The notes: generated by a model from the sequence alone, not told the origin. A DNA stretch of 64,000 nucleotides from Borovskyia barvae (GCA_030849085.1 JASAOM010001049.1:1-64000); one strand, 5' to 3'; positions 18,201-27,239 are shown, counted from the first letter of the stretch. A program made the numbers and translations.

Positions 18201-20273
18201 TCCCCCTCTTCCTGCCCCTCCTGCGTGGGGCGTCGCCGCCGATACTCCGACGGCGGCAGCAGCGGCGACGCCAGCAGTACCAGCTGCAGCGGCTGGGAGC
18301 GTTGATGAGGGCGGTAGCGCAAAGGGAATCCACAGCTCCGCCACCCGCTGGACACGGTCCTTCAGGTTGGCCTCGGCGGCGCTGTCGTGGAGAAGAGGCG
18401 CGTGAACGAGGTGCGACAGGGCTGGTGGACGGGTCCGTAGAACCCGTTCGGCATTCTGGAACGGGGCGAAGACGGAGGGCCGCGTGGCAGGAGGTGTAGA
18501 GACGCTGCTGCTGGGCGAGAGGGACGACGGCGGTGGCGGTGACGGCGTTCTGCCCCGCTCCGCTGCTGCGTCGCCGTTGACAAAGTCTCTACGCTCCTTG
18601 CTTGTCACGTTGTCGCTCTTCCCTTCCTCTTGCATCTCCCGCGCTTGCGCGACCTGCTGTACGCCACGAACACCAACCTCGAGCCGCCGTTCTGCGTTGG
18701 CGTCCGCCAGCAGCGCAGGGGTGTCCAGGCGCATCACCACTGAGAAAGCCACCGGTGCTGCGGTAGCGGTCGACGACGAGAGAAAGGTGTTTGGCTGGTC
18801 TGGCGATGGGGGGAGCAGCAGCTGCAGCGGTGGTGGGGGTGCTGCTGCTGCTGCGGCAGATGATAGCGATGCCGCGTGGGCGAGCACAAGCGCGTCGTAC
18901 ACGGCAGTATTGAGATGAGAGATGCAGCTCAACGTCTGTGTCGCTGCTGCTTCGATGGTGGACGGGAAGGTTGTGGCGGGCTGAGCGTCATGCGAGTCCA
19001 CCGAGTCCGAGACATTCGACACGGTCGCTCTCGTGGCGTCGGGTGCGAGGGAGGTTGGCGCACGGTCGTCTTGCCCCAGCTGCGGCTCAGCAGCATGGGC
19101 TGCCACCCCAGAGGGACCCACGTAGCGCCGGAACAGGTGGGGGTGCGCTCGGCGGATGTACGCAAGCCCGAGCTCGTGTTCTTCGCCGGTGTACGCACCC
19201 GCAAACGCAGCGGGGCCACTGTGGCCACCCGCGGCCACGACCGCTTCCCGGCGACTCTCCACCCGCTCGGGGTCGTCCACGCTAACGCGGCCGTCTCCCG
19301 CGAACGGGTTCAGCGTCTCGTGAAGCGCGATCAGCAGCAGCGTCAGCGTCTCCGGCTTGAATTCCCACCGTTGGGACATGAGCTCGAGCGAGCAGAGGGC
19401 CCCGTGGTGGATAAAAGAGGCCACGAGCCGCGGCGCCACGACGAACACGAGTGGCATACGGGTTAGTGGTTGCCGTCGTTGTCCGGTACGACCGTCACCA
19501 GCTGCTGCTGCTGCACCTGCTGCGGTGTTCTCAACCTCACCTTCGACAGCTCTGGGAAGGGGCTGCCGTTCCTCCTCGTCGCCGGACGACGTGATCGCCA
19601 TACGGAGGGGGGTGACGTCGGTGTGTGGAGGTGGCGGTGTGGTGGTGGTGATGGCCGTCGGACTGCCGATGGTATCATGGCAGAGCGGCGTTTGGCTACC
19701 GTTGCGAACCACCGCTTCCACTATCGCGTTTTCTTCGTCTTCGGCGTTCCCGTCCCACCGACGCGACAGGCTCACCGAGGAAGACAGGAGAGGCAAGGGC
19801 GCCGTTGAGGAGCTGGTGGTGGTCCTTCCTTGTGGATGCAGGGGGGACTGCGATGTGGCAGACGGAATGGCGATCCTCTGCGGTGGCACTGAGGCGTTCA
19901 TTTGTATCGTTCCCGGCGTCGGGCTGACTTCTCGTGGCGTCGGCGTCTGCTGCTGCTGAGAAGGAGGAAGAGGACTTGCTGAGGGGTGAGGAAAGGGGGA
20001 GGGAGCCGTTCGTCGCCTCACGACATCGGCGGGGGTGCCATCGCTGCCGCCTCCCTCGTCAGCATCGCCGTCTTCGGTGAAGACAAGTTCCAGAGAGACG
20101 TGAAAGTCTGATTTGTTCTCGTCGCGGTAAAGGAGCTGTACGAACCAGCGGGTGAGGTCGTCGTCGTCGACCAATGCGATCTGCGTGACACCGGCGGGCA
20201 CGTTGCGCCCACCATTTCGCTTGAAGTGGGCGAATACCCGCTGCAGTTGCTGCAAATATTCCTTCGTAGGCAT
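12270..20273 (-). CDS. UBE2Q-like E2 fold fused to a giant right-handed beta-helix protein
   Basis: The product has 2667 residues. Residues 1-70 (YLQQLQRVF, then LVDDDDLTRWFVQLL and FHVSLELVF) match the first helix and sheet of a UBC fold. After a disordered insert of about 200 residues the fold resumes at 272 with PLVFVVAPRL and HHGALCSLELMSQRW, closely resembling the GGAICMELL catalytic segment of UBE2Q ubiquitin-conjugating enzymes. The candidate catalytic Cys is residue 294 (19392-19394). From about 800 to the C-terminus lie short hydrophobic/Cys-rich rungs of a parallel beta-helix, with three long repeats carrying NGYT...D and HVGVF near residues 1198, 1483 and 1825. Linkers are poly-Ala/Pro/Ser. 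The start is the first ATG in frame. Function is inferred: ubiquitin transfer, with the helix as substrate or scaffold arm. The E2 call is fairly firm; the activity is unproven. Confidence 0.75.
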   Translation of the reverse strand: MPTKEYLQQLQRVFAHFKRNGGRNVPAGVTQIALVDDDDLTRWFVQLLYRDENKSDFHVSLELVFTEDGDADEGGGSDGTPADVVRRRTAPSPFPHPSASPLPPSQQQQTPTPREVSPTPGTIQMNASVPPQRIAIPSATSQSPLHPQGRTTTSSSTAPLPLLSSSVSLSRRWDGNAEDEENAIVEAVVRNGSQTPLCHDTIGSPTAITTTTPPPPHTDVTPLRMAITSSGDEEERQPLPRAVEGEVENTAAGAAAAAGDGRTGQRRQPLTRMPLVFVVAPRLVASFIHHGALCSLELMSQRWEFKPETLTLLLIALHETLNPFAGDGRVSVDDPERVESRREAVVAAGGHSGPAAFAGAYTGEEHELGLAYIRRAHPHLFRRYVGPSGVAAHAAEPQLGQDDRAPTSLAPDATRATVSNVSDSVDSHDAQPATTFPSTIEAAATQTLSCISHLNTAVYDALVLAHAASLSSAAAAAAPPPPLQLLLPPSPDQPNTFLSSSTATAAPVAFSVVMRLDTPALLADANAERRLEVGVRGVQQVAQAREMQEEGKSDNVTSKERRDFVNGDAAAERGRTPSPPPPSSLSPSSSVSTPPATRPSVFAPFQNAERVLRTRPPALSHLVHAPLLHDSAAEANLKDRVQRVAELWIPFALPPSSTLPAAAAGTAGVAAAAAVGVSAATPHAGGAGRGGVAEVLLEERQGDATTPQPLEVLLVGDAVESKSGAEDAPVACVLRNIRVLTNATRAARASSNGGGGGYISPTIVPTSTSAAAAAAAASSIRFSLQPSTAPTPAGEVHTCHLPAGLTLHCRHLYLYGHLHILGHLILDHCVFVGSLVAEGFATVRVTHSRLALTPDDRLLRPLAAPPGCPAPPSCRRNHDGSDRSPVASSGDAPRPPTLCYAARKEGLLVLDSSRVEMEDETRVCRLGPAGPTGVTPVSTQRRGSHHHDCRQARGEASGSSSRREEEMKKEAGVSETPQPPAVLRTMLRSLILVSNQGRLRLVRCTLHPGHHTERTIFAEQDAIVDMAYCTVTAAISSAVSLQGCRAHLEHCRIRGDAPSATATRPMGAAGAAAEGDRPANEGGDNDSDRDDESARHGEGNAGSGDRVAPQWRQRHRRRSPQQHQPHLLDVHDAVRRTGLNVELGGTLSARFCEVQHLYFAFCVIAHSVAHLYRCHAEDVVNGYTVDASAATLDCCSANTNHVGVFVLRKGKCFLMDDSCGGYGQRCLLLGEAYREARSTVAAEMRARSCSQGPSSSSSLDTAAECTARVAALARQFYAAHLHHRPDTATDMDAATSTVRAVGVGAGDAPLPPLGFVGGRFSLEVRDAALTATGLTLLHARDTALYAYEDSVVELAECVLWSTAEVTAASRDATAPSAIPCASRPMEESALHHGSWGPHRHSNDSVDGFASAVSSAAPPRPHRCGVKVVHATLKARQCVVAGYSFGIAAIQQAQAELRECLVTSALNGYTIDNSQCVLRHCGADTSHVGLFALQHARVVVESTPHVVGVGASGRTPPPRICGGVPAAFSGDVYGMESQASELTCTGVTVLRGRDSGVNAYGGSVLRLRQCLVAMSPNDAATYVFHQPPRARSAGDGRHAATAEEMERCSSRRKRDADGWWTRHLKPIDFDEVEWPSSITTVSHHHHQQQQHERDRDETKHVSRAFATAATATTATVRSRSGGGDSGGADADGCPGDPAVLRASASREDNKGEGEKERGTDRYDADGDGCTDIGRGSVTNQIATAMSVAPPPPPPPLLASSARTTGVKVWSGSRCIALETEVRYATFGFASLGPGAVLEALHCTAKYVTNGFTADGASLQLTRCSARTRHVGVFLLSHACGVVERGFYAAKKYGIECRGSVLTLRGHVKVIGFSRIGMYLYNGAHCEADPDCVLEVHAQKDSTPNMAVLSSSSLPTTATPPPPSPLDGFVDVTILSDLLPACIALEEAVLHLPQAVLGGGARCGITCGDGATAFIGQSIIHNCTLVGVNVFGRAHVTLINSCLQCPRQYAVIVHAGGVCRLLGQGEAEEDFDRAAAGGVDTPSTANDVRHNGTGSGGAAARQLLLRVRHAVTRPWHAIRGWGSGSTDAPESTTRHPVPCDTCGTVGAAEERAATDACCVCEEEEEEERSEESPLITPHTASELRRRKWLRWDTYRNMWLAFRMNALLSSGATLRGNPPSLRDSNSPTREHVSEGEALVEVVDDPTACVNRSVPVRSAFPPHQPIICGCCVIRGVCSMERVLLQPHHHRPRLRTDTEHDHDRVGGGVVDNENSAATPEDADADPHTATRGTGDVTAELPTTQVLLELMHQPPAVHVSQHGDLTLTDCLVDVSLAVQQCLGRQWYGKDLATAVMRCEGPNAMIQLDHVRALRGSTDLAREKEEAEEERAGTGEDLSSATEGTTALLTATAARPEHDHGGATSPRPFQSSSPQSSSLFSCAPADVSPPLLALFHRPAAAPPACVAEAVNLSTVPLLLVSLADGAKSHLHMLGTSLDDWPYRTYAAESHNGAPEESRHEPSPSSVAAGLSGAASWTAASLLSSHNAGVMLCTAGSAVAHASYVNIAAILATTGSQLQLTQCTLRGTVPLVLRSGSSSSLVSCRVVSGARAGYTAAAIRVEDGSRASLQRSSVWTLSRGPAVECRSGGVVQATDCEEEAVWEGEVGGGGGGGAS

Positions 20274-21520
20274 GGATGGTGGCGACCGTGCGAGGAGGAA
20301 GAGGTGGTTGAGAGAGAGAGACTCTCTCACACACACACACACACACTTCCGTTGTCGTGTATGGCCAAGCGCGCAGCACCATCCAGTAAGCTAAAAGTTC
20401 TTCCCTTCTCGTCCTCTCCTTCCTCTCAAGCTCATTTACTTTCACACCAGTGCAGAGTAGAGAAGAGCCCAACCAGCCTTTCTACACGAGTTCTCCCTGC
20501 GAAACAACAGGCAAACACGCAAAAGAGAAGGGGGGTGGGGAAGAAGGAGAAGAGCGGACCGGCGAGACGCACTCTCCACTTCCAACACACACACACACAT
20601 ACATAAAAGAGATGAATAGATGAAAGAAAGCAGAAGAAAGAGAGCGAGCGAGCGACAGAGAGAGAGAGAGAGAGAGAGAAAGCGAGGGTAATAAAAATGG
20701 GATGCAGCGTGTGCTAGGCTGACTCCCTGTGTGTATGTGCTTGTGGGTGTGTATCAAGATCCTCCCCTCTCACGGCAGCAGTGATGTATACACAACGAAC
20801 GGTGATGGCAGGGGATGGCGAAGAGATCGGAGAAGATGCGGGGGACGCTTCCTTCTTCACTATTCCTCTCGTCTCCTTCTCCCCCTTTCCCAACTTTCGT
20901 CGACGTGGTCAGCAGGACTGGATCGGCGAAACAGACGCGAGCACACGTTGTGTGTGTGTGTGTGTGTGTGGAGGACAGAAGTAAAAAATGTTACAGAGAG
21001 AGGGAGAGGGGGATGAGAAAGGGAGAGGGATGTACGAGGGTGGAGGGAGTCCTCCGCCTCCAGACCTTACCCTTTTGGCCTCACGTTGTCACAGACCGAC
21101 CTCGAGCAGTCCATAAAGAGTCTCGCCCTCCGCCTCCTTTTTGGGGGTGGAGGAGGCGGCGGCGGCGTGGATGCGCGAACCCTCGGGGGGGAGGGGAGGG
21201 GGTCCTGCGCTGCCGGATGTGCCCCCCAGTTTCCGGCATCATCCCCCGGTACGCGTTCCCCACTGGCGAGGAGGGGAGGCCCGCCATGGAGGCGGGTGTT
21301 GCGGTCCTGCTCCGCGGGGTGTAGGGGTGGAGAGCACGGGTTGCCTTGCCGTGCGCGCTTCCCCGTACCCATGCAGAGCCACCCGCAGCGCTCATATGTA
21401 CATTAGCGAAAGTTTTTTCTCAGGGCCCTTCCTCGACGAGGAGAGGGGGGCGGACACTGTGTGCCAATCGCCTAACGCCACCCCTCTCCCCGATCGTGGC
21501 GAACCATCGAAGGAGAAGAG

Positions 21521-21566
<46 letters not shown>

Positions 21567-21956
21567 AGGGGCTCTGAGGGCGGTAAAAAAAGGTTCTCCT
21601 CGCTTCGCCGCGCCGGATCGTTGCCGGACCACGTTTCTACCGCATCTGCTACATATATATATATGTATATAACTAGATAGAGGGAGATGTTATTTCGCAT
21701 TGCGGCTCTGTCGAGCCTCCGCTCCGCCCCTCTCCGCCTCTTTCAAAAAGAAAGGGAAACGACGCGCATCAAAAACTGATTCGCTTAGCCAATCAAATCA
21801 GCTCCCTTCCCCTCCTCTCTTCTTCCTCCTTCCCCTCCTCTTGAGTATACAACAATGAAGAACGAATAGAGCTGGACACCGAAGAGAGATAGAGAGAGAG
21901 AACATACGATGCGGATGTGGAGGGAGGAAGAGAGGGAGAGCGTCGGGGATGGTGCC
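20274..21956. other. Intergenic region, beta-helix/YbaK genes
   Basis: About 1.7 kb without a gene. It has (CA)n at 20330-20346, (GA)n at 20656-20680, (TG)n at 20949-20970, a GC-rich island at 21060-21395 (listed separately), long (GA)n at 21526-21560 and (TA)n at 21653-21672. Confidence 0.6.
21060..21395. repeat. GC-rich island, candidate SIDER-type retroposon relic
   Basis: A block of about 335 bases that is neither low-complexity nor coding, set in simple-repeat untranslated sequence between two genes. It contains a perfect hairpin, CCCGCC and GGCGGG around ATGGA at 21280-21296, and stretches such as GGGGAGGCCCGCC and GTCCTGCTCCGCGGGG. Leishmania genomes carry many short extinct retroposons (SIDER1/2, about 550 bases) in 3' untranslated regions, where some affect mRNA stability. 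Position and texture fit, but I cannot confirm the family from memory. Confidence 0.35.
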
Positions 21957-22733
21957 CTACACCGCCTCGTGCATCTTCGCCATTTCATTTCGTTCCTTCA
22001 TCTCCGTCGCCGTCCCTTCCGCGTCGATGATGGCATCGCAGACGCCGGACTCCTTCACAGCCGCCGTACGGTCGCACTTCTCTTTCCCTTCCTCCTCCTC
22101 CTCCTCCTTCGCCGTTGGCGCCCAGCCATCGCAAAGGTCGACCCACTCCACCACGTTCGATGCGTACTGTTCCAACTCGTCGAGGGTGACGCGGATACCC
22201 GAGCTGGTCGTTCCCACTGCCGGGTAGACATACGGAAAGCGGCGGAGCGACATGTCGAGGTACACGCGCACGTCCTCCTTCAGGGCAAACGGGCAGACCG
22301 CACCCGGTGGAAACCCCGTGAAGGACTCCACTTCTTCTCGTTTGAGCATCTTGGGCTGGCAGGCGAACTTCGCCTTGTATTTCGCTGTGCTCACCTTGGC
22401 GTCACCGGCTGCGACGATCACGATGGCGGTGGCATCGCTAGGGGGCGGTGGGCTAGCTACGTGGTTGCCAGGGGTCGCTGCACCATCACCCGCTACGACC
22501 GCCTGCTGCTGCTGCTTCCGCCTCTCCGTGAGGGCTTTCTGAGAGGCCTTCATCTCTGCCTTACTCATGGATCGCTTCTGGAGGAAGGACAGAGACTTGG
22601 CGATGCGAGCGGGTTCACAGTTTAGGCGGACGGCGGCCAGCTCCACCGTAGCGCTGCTCTCCGCGAACTCTTGAATGCGCTCCAGCAGAAAGTGCGCGTT
22701 CTTGCGGATGAAGTAGTCGCGACAGCGTTCCAT
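21957..22733 (-). CDS. YbaK/ProX-type aminoacyl-tRNA deacylase-like protein
   Basis: The product has 258 residues. The C-terminal half has the YbaK/aminoacyl-tRNA editing fold: KYKAKFACQPKML, then VESFTGFPPGAVCPFALK and VYLDMSLRRFPYVYPAVG, ending near a conserved VTLDELEQY. Such proteins hydrolyse mischarged tRNA (for example Cys- or Ala-tRNA-Pro). The N-terminal about 60 residues are helical (MERCRDYFIRKNAHFLLERI), followed by a Lys/Gln-rich linker. An earlier in-frame ATG at 22886 would add 51 residues read through (CA)n. A likely spliced-leader acceptor at 22790-22791 lies inside that extension, so the ATG at 22731-22733 is chosen. The exact tRNA substrate cannot be told. Confidence 0.85.
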   Translation of the reverse strand: MERCRDYFIRKNAHFLLERIQEFAESSATVELAAVRLNCEPARIAKSLSFLQKRSMSKAEMKASQKALTERRKQQQQAVVAGDGAATPGNHVASPPPPSDATAIVIVAAGDAKVSTAKYKAKFACQPKMLKREEVESFTGFPPGAVCPFALKEDVRVYLDMSLRRFPYVYPAVGTTSSGIRVTLDELEQYASNVVEWVDLCDGWAPTAKEEEEEEGKEKCDRTAAVKESGVCDAIIDAEGTATEMKERNEMAKMHEAV

Positions 22734-22789
22734 CGTGGCAGTCTTGCTTGGGTGTGTATGTGTATGGGGGAGAGGGGCGTGCTCCTCGA

Positions 22790-22835
22790 CTTCAAAGGCG
22801 ATGGGAGGGATGGAGAGAGAGAAGAGAGGATTTGA
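22790..22835 (-). promoter_or_regulatory. Polypyrimidine tract and spliced-leader acceptor of the YbaK-like gene
   Basis: A C/T tract on the - strand (about 22797-22835) is followed by the first AG at 22791-22790, 56 bases before the chosen ATG. It decides against the upstream ATG at 22886. Confidence 0.55.
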
Positions 22836-23328
22836 AGCGAAGCGAGCCATGCGAGGAGGAGGAGGCGGGCCGTTGCCATGACACATCCACGGAGCTAAGG
22901 AGGTTTCAATTCGGAGAAGCCTTTCTCTCCGTCACGGCTTCCCCCGCCCCCTCTCTTCAATGTGCGCGGGGAGCTCCCAAGGTACGCCTCTGAACAGCGT
23001 CGTGAGAGAAGAGGCTTTTGTCAGGGGTTCGGGGGGAAGGCCAGGGGAAGAGGGAGGAGAAGCGATCGAGGAGCAGGGCAAGAGCGGCACCCACGCACAC
23101 TTCTAACCTCTACCCACACCGACGTTCCGCACCATTAGTATCCAAACGACATGAAAGCGAACGGGAAGCCGCACTTTCTTTGCTTCCATCACCAATATAT
23201 ATATATATATATATCGTGCTGTTGTGAAATACGGAGGAAAGGAGAGAGAAGGGAGGTGCAGAAGTCACTCACCGGAGCGCTCCCTCCACCTCTCCCTTCA
23301 CCCCTTTCTCCACCAGTGCCACTCCGTC
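22836..23328. other. Intergenic region, YbaK-like/helical protein genes
   Basis: About 0.5 kb with (TA)n at 23195-23214 and C/T-rich sequence at 23276-23320. No gene is seen. Confidence 0.6.
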
Positions 23329-26211
23329 TCAGAGCAGGCGTGAGAGAGCCTTGGCATACTTAGCGAAGACATCGGAGACGCGCACGGGTCGCTGCAGGGC
23401 TCGCTTCTGACGCGAACTCATCGTAGGTGGTCGGCGGTGTGAGGGCTTAGACCTGTGCCGCACCGCTTCAGATGCGTAACGCGGCGCACCTTCTTCTTGT
23501 ACTGCTCCCGATGCAGCCAAGGGGGAGGCAGCGATTCCCTCCTGCAGCAGAAGCCGTCGTTCAGCCGAGATCCGCTCCATCTCCTTGCGCACCGCTATAG
23601 CGACACGGGGGGCCGCGCGGAGGACTTCCTCCGGCATGTAGTAACGAGATGGCGGTGGGGTGGAAGGCTTGGCCGGCTCCTCTTCATGGTCCCACACAGC
23701 GGCAGAGGGGGCCGTGTACTTCAGGAGTCCCGCTCGAACGAGGGCGACGTGCACGGCCACTGCGCGCCGCCACTGCGCCGAGTTGGCGATGCGGTGGAAG
23801 CGGGCGGCGGCGGCGGCGGTCTTCTCCGACAGCGCCGCGGCCGGAGGGAGCGGAGGCGGCCGCAGCGCCGCAATCTGCTGCGTCCACGCATAGGCGAGCT
23901 CAATCAACAGGGTGTGATACAGCACGACGTGGTGGCCCTCTTCTTCTTCGTCTCGTTCCATCATCGCCGTTGCCCACGCCTGCCGAAGTTGCGTCGTCGC
24001 CGCCAGCAGCGTCAGCAACACGCGTGCTAGCAGCGCTGGGGAAACAGCCTGGGCGACGACTTCAGCAGAGCCGATGCCGTGTAGCGTGTCCGTCAGAAGA
24101 AGATCGAAGAGTTGCCGCATTTGTGTCACCAGCCGACGGCGCACATCGTTCTGCTCCGCGGCGGTGGCGCAGCGGGTCGCTGGTCCTGCGGATGGCAGTG
24201 TGACGAGCGTGCGCGCATGAAAGCGGGAGAGCGACTCCACCACGATCGGGAGGCTGTGAAGGTCGAGGAAGGTTAGCGAAGCAGCAGCGGCGGCCGTCGA
24301 CGGGGGCAGGAGTGGTGCGTCGGGCGAGACAGCCCGCACCCCACCGTCCTCCTCGCTACCGGAGAAGGCACATGCAGAAGGAGAGGAGAAGAGAGAGATC
24401 TCCACTGATTCTGCGACATCGTCGTGGAGCCATGCCGACTCGCTCTCTCTCCAGTACGGGGACGAGGATGGCGACGGTGGCGCAGTGGCCACTGCGCCAC
24501 CCGCATCGTCATCTCCTCGTCTCATGCCTTGCGCCTTGCCACGGCGACGCAGCAGCGTCAACAAGCTCCCCTGCAACGCCTCCAACAGAGCAGCATCCCC
24601 AGCCTGATATTTGCTGTGGCCGACGAGCAGCACAACGCCGAAGTACGAGGCTGGGTGTGCCCTAAGGTAGGCCACCAGCTGAGGGGCGAGGGCAGCCATC
24701 AGACCGTCATGCCACCACTCCACTTTGCCGAGCGCACGGGTCAGAAAAAGAAAACTTTTGGAGCTCAGCTGCAGGAGAGACGGCGGGGAGGTGGCCGTGG
24801 TGATAGCGGTGGCTGCCTCACCGGAGGAACATGAGGTCGACATCGTCAACAGTCGTGTGAGGCACTCGGCCACGTGATGATAAAACCGGCGGTTGGCGAC
24901 GGGATGGTGGCTACCCTCAAGCATCTGCCGCCGCTGCTGTTGCTCTACCGCCGCATCGGTCATGACCCCCCGGTACGTCATGCTGCTCACCTGAGCGTGA
25001 TAGCGAGCGATCGTGTCGAAGAGAAAGCTGTACTCCTTCAGCGCGAACGGCAGAGGCGCAGATGGGGATGGAGTGGAGGGGGAGGAGGAGGGTGACGATG
25101 GCATCTCGTGAAGGCGAGGCGAGACCCCTGCCGTTCGTTCCAAGTGCGTTGTGATGTTGTCTACCAAAGTTGCAAGGATCGCCTCGTGGTGAAAAAGATG
25201 CTGTTGGGCAAGCAGGTGAAGCATCCGCAGGGACATGGCCGCATCCATGTGAGATACTGCTTCGGCAAGCCAGCGTGTCAGCTCACCTGGGAGGGGGATG
25301 GAGAGCGTTGTCGTTTCGAGTCCTCCCACTCGCTGCACCGCTTCGAGATCCAGTCGGATGATAACGCTAAGAACCGTGTGGAGCAGGCCACGGTGCACAT
25401 CCTCCCTTGCGGACGCCTCGATGCAGGCCGCACCACTGCTACAACGACGTCGACGCACCATCGTTGCCTCGTGAAGGCACAACCCAACTTCTGCGTAGTT
25501 CATGTGTTGAGCGTGCCGCTCGAGTTCATCCCGGAGCTGCTCGTTGTCCAGTGTGGGAAGATGGAGGGCGTAGCTGGCTGGGACGTCGGCTGCGCGAGTC
25601 TCGGGGACGGTGGTGACGCCAGGGACTCCTCGAGGGTAGCGGCGAGGATGGGCGGAGTTGTCCTCGCGGCTCGCTCTTGAGGATTCTGCGGGTGACTGCG
25701 AGGACGGCAGGTGTGCAGATGCAGAGGAGCTCGGCGTTGCGGACAATGGCGGGCCACCTCCGTCTGTTACGCCCGAGGTAGAATCGTCCTTCCCGACAGC
25801 AGCGACGCGAGGCGATGCACTCGTCGCTGTCTCGTCTCCCATGAGCTGGAAGGCCTTCGCGAGATCGGCAAGGGACAGCGCGGCTTCATTGTTCCTGCCC
25901 ATGCGGCCATGAGTGTGTGCGCCATAGAAACGGCGTGCAACAGTCACCGTCGGCGGGGGGCCTGCGTTTCTCATCTGTATGACCCGTGAGGACGGAGAGG
26001 AGGAGGAGAGGCCGTCCCGGAAGCCTCCACAGAGCAGGCCAGCCTCACTCCTAGCAGGCGGCAGGAGTATCGCCCTCGCCGCCACTGCTGCTGCCACCCT
26101 TACCGTGGTGGTGGCCAAGCCGGCTCGGCAGTGCCGGTATCCACGGCCACGTGACCGCATGGGTGCCTCGATACCCAACACAGCGGCCGTCCTGCAACAC
26201 ACACTCCACAT
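23329..26211 (-). CDS. Large alpha-helical protein, probably mitochondrial, function unknown
   Basis: The product has 960 residues. The N-terminus (MWSVCCRTAAVLGIEAPMRS, then an Arg/Ala-rich stretch without acids) resembles a mitochondrial presequence. From about residue 200 on it is a succession of amphipathic helices separated by Ser/Pro/Ala linkers, reminiscent of helical-repeat RNA-binding proteins of kinetoplastid mitochondria. The C-terminus is basic (MSSRQKRALQRPVRVSDVF). I do not recognise a specific domain. An ATG at 26460 would read through (CT)n and lies before likely splice acceptors near 26276-26390, so 26211 is chosen; the ATG at 26160 is an alternative. The organellar RNA role is a guess from architecture. 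Confidence 0.75.
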   Translation of the reverse strand: MWSVCCRTAAVLGIEAPMRSRGRGYRHCRAGLATTTVRVAAAVAARAILLPPARSEAGLLCGGFRDGLSSSSPSSRVIQMRNAGPPPTVTVARRFYGAHTHGRMGRNNEAALSLADLAKAFQLMGDETATSASPRVAAVGKDDSTSGVTDGGGPPLSATPSSSASAHLPSSQSPAESSRASREDNSAHPRRYPRGVPGVTTVPETRAADVPASYALHLPTLDNEQLRDELERHAQHMNYAEVGLCLHEATMVRRRRCSSGAACIEASAREDVHRGLLHTVLSVIIRLDLEAVQRVGGLETTTLSIPLPGELTRWLAEAVSHMDAAMSLRMLHLLAQQHLFHHEAILATLVDNITTHLERTAGVSPRLHEMPSSPSSSPSTPSPSAPLPFALKEYSFLFDTIARYHAQVSSMTYRGVMTDAAVEQQQRRQMLEGSHHPVANRRFYHHVAECLTRLLTMSTSCSSGEAATAITTATSPPSLLQLSSKSFLFLTRALGKVEWWHDGLMAALAPQLVAYLRAHPASYFGVVLLVGHSKYQAGDAALLEALQGSLLTLLRRRGKAQGMRRGDDDAGGAVATAPPSPSSSPYWRESESAWLHDDVAESVEISLFSSPSACAFSGSEEDGGVRAVSPDAPLLPPSTAAAAASLTFLDLHSLPIVVESLSRFHARTLVTLPSAGPATRCATAAEQNDVRRRLVTQMRQLFDLLLTDTLHGIGSAEVVAQAVSPALLARVLLTLLAATTQLRQAWATAMMERDEEEEGHHVVLYHTLLIELAYAWTQQIAALRPPPLPPAAALSEKTAAAAARFHRIANSAQWRRAVAVHVALVRAGLLKYTAPSAAVWDHEEEPAKPSTPPPSRYYMPEEVLRAAPRVAIAVRKEMERISAERRLLLQEGIAASPLAASGAVQEEGAPRYASEAVRHRSKPSHRRPPTMSSRQKRALQRPVRVSDVFAKYAKALSRLL

Positions 26212-26405
26212 CTCTCTTTCTCCCTCTTCGCTCGCGCCCTGCCCGTGTGTATGTGTGTGTGTGTACGCGCGCGCTTGAATGAAACGCACAACGGTGATAA
26301 GAAGAAGATGCAGAGGAAGGAGAAGGCGTTGAGGGTTGGAGAAGAGACCCCCCCCCTCTCCCACCGTGAGGCTCTCTAAGCCCTGACCGATGAAGGAGAG
26401 AGAGA

Positions 26406-26441
<36 letters not shown>

Positions 26442-27239
26442 AAGCTAAAGCGACGCGCATGCTGGAGTCGTGCGGCTTCCCTCTCCTCCTCCCTCGCTCA
26501 GAGATACGGACGAAGAAGCGAAGGAGACGGGCGACGGTGGAAGAGAGGGAAGCACGGCGGAGGGGGAGCCTCGCTCCCTCCCCCACTCCTCCTCCTCCAA
26601 CCTGTTACGGACCCATCTCAGGGGGGAATATCAGGGACGAAGACGAAGCAGCATCAATTTTGGGCGCGGCGCTGGGCACGGATACACACACACACACACG
26701 CCACCTGCTTGTCCACACACACATACACACACGCCCCTGCACCTACGGAGAGATGAACGAGTGAAAACTGAGAGGGCGAGAAGAAAGACGAGCTATACAT
26801 CAACGGGGGAGAGGAGCACTTCCTCGCCGTGTTCCTTGTCGGATGGAGAGCGTCAGCGCGAGAACATCTCGAGATAGAAGAAGGCGGAGGGAGGGGGGGG
26901 AGAGGGTTAGAGCATCGTCACCGAGCAGAGAGGAAGCAAGGATAAAGCAAGGTCGACATGAAGGATGAAGAGGCGTTCAGGAAAAGAAAACAAATGAGCT
27001 TCACACACGCAAATACGCGACTCGCGGCGTTTGCATGCACACCCGCACGTAATGTGTTCACCTCTGAGTAGTGGATTCCCCCTTCTGCACACACACACAC
27101 ACACACACACACTCCCTCTCTCTCTCTCTCTCCATCTCCCTTGCACTTCCTCCTCCTCGGAAGGATCGCCAGCAGCGACAGCGCATCCTCTTCTCCCTCC
27201 ACACGAAAAAGACACGTGAAACAACAACGACACTATATG
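26212..27239. other. Intergenic region, helical protein/unknown 420-residue protein genes
   Basis: Contains (TG)n at 26255-26264, (GA)n at 26405-26436, (CA)n at 26683-26699 and 27090-27112, and C/T-rich 27113-27150. On the - strand the (GA)n becomes a long (CT)n that could serve as a splice-acceptor tract for the gene to the left. No gene is seen. Confidence 0.6.
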
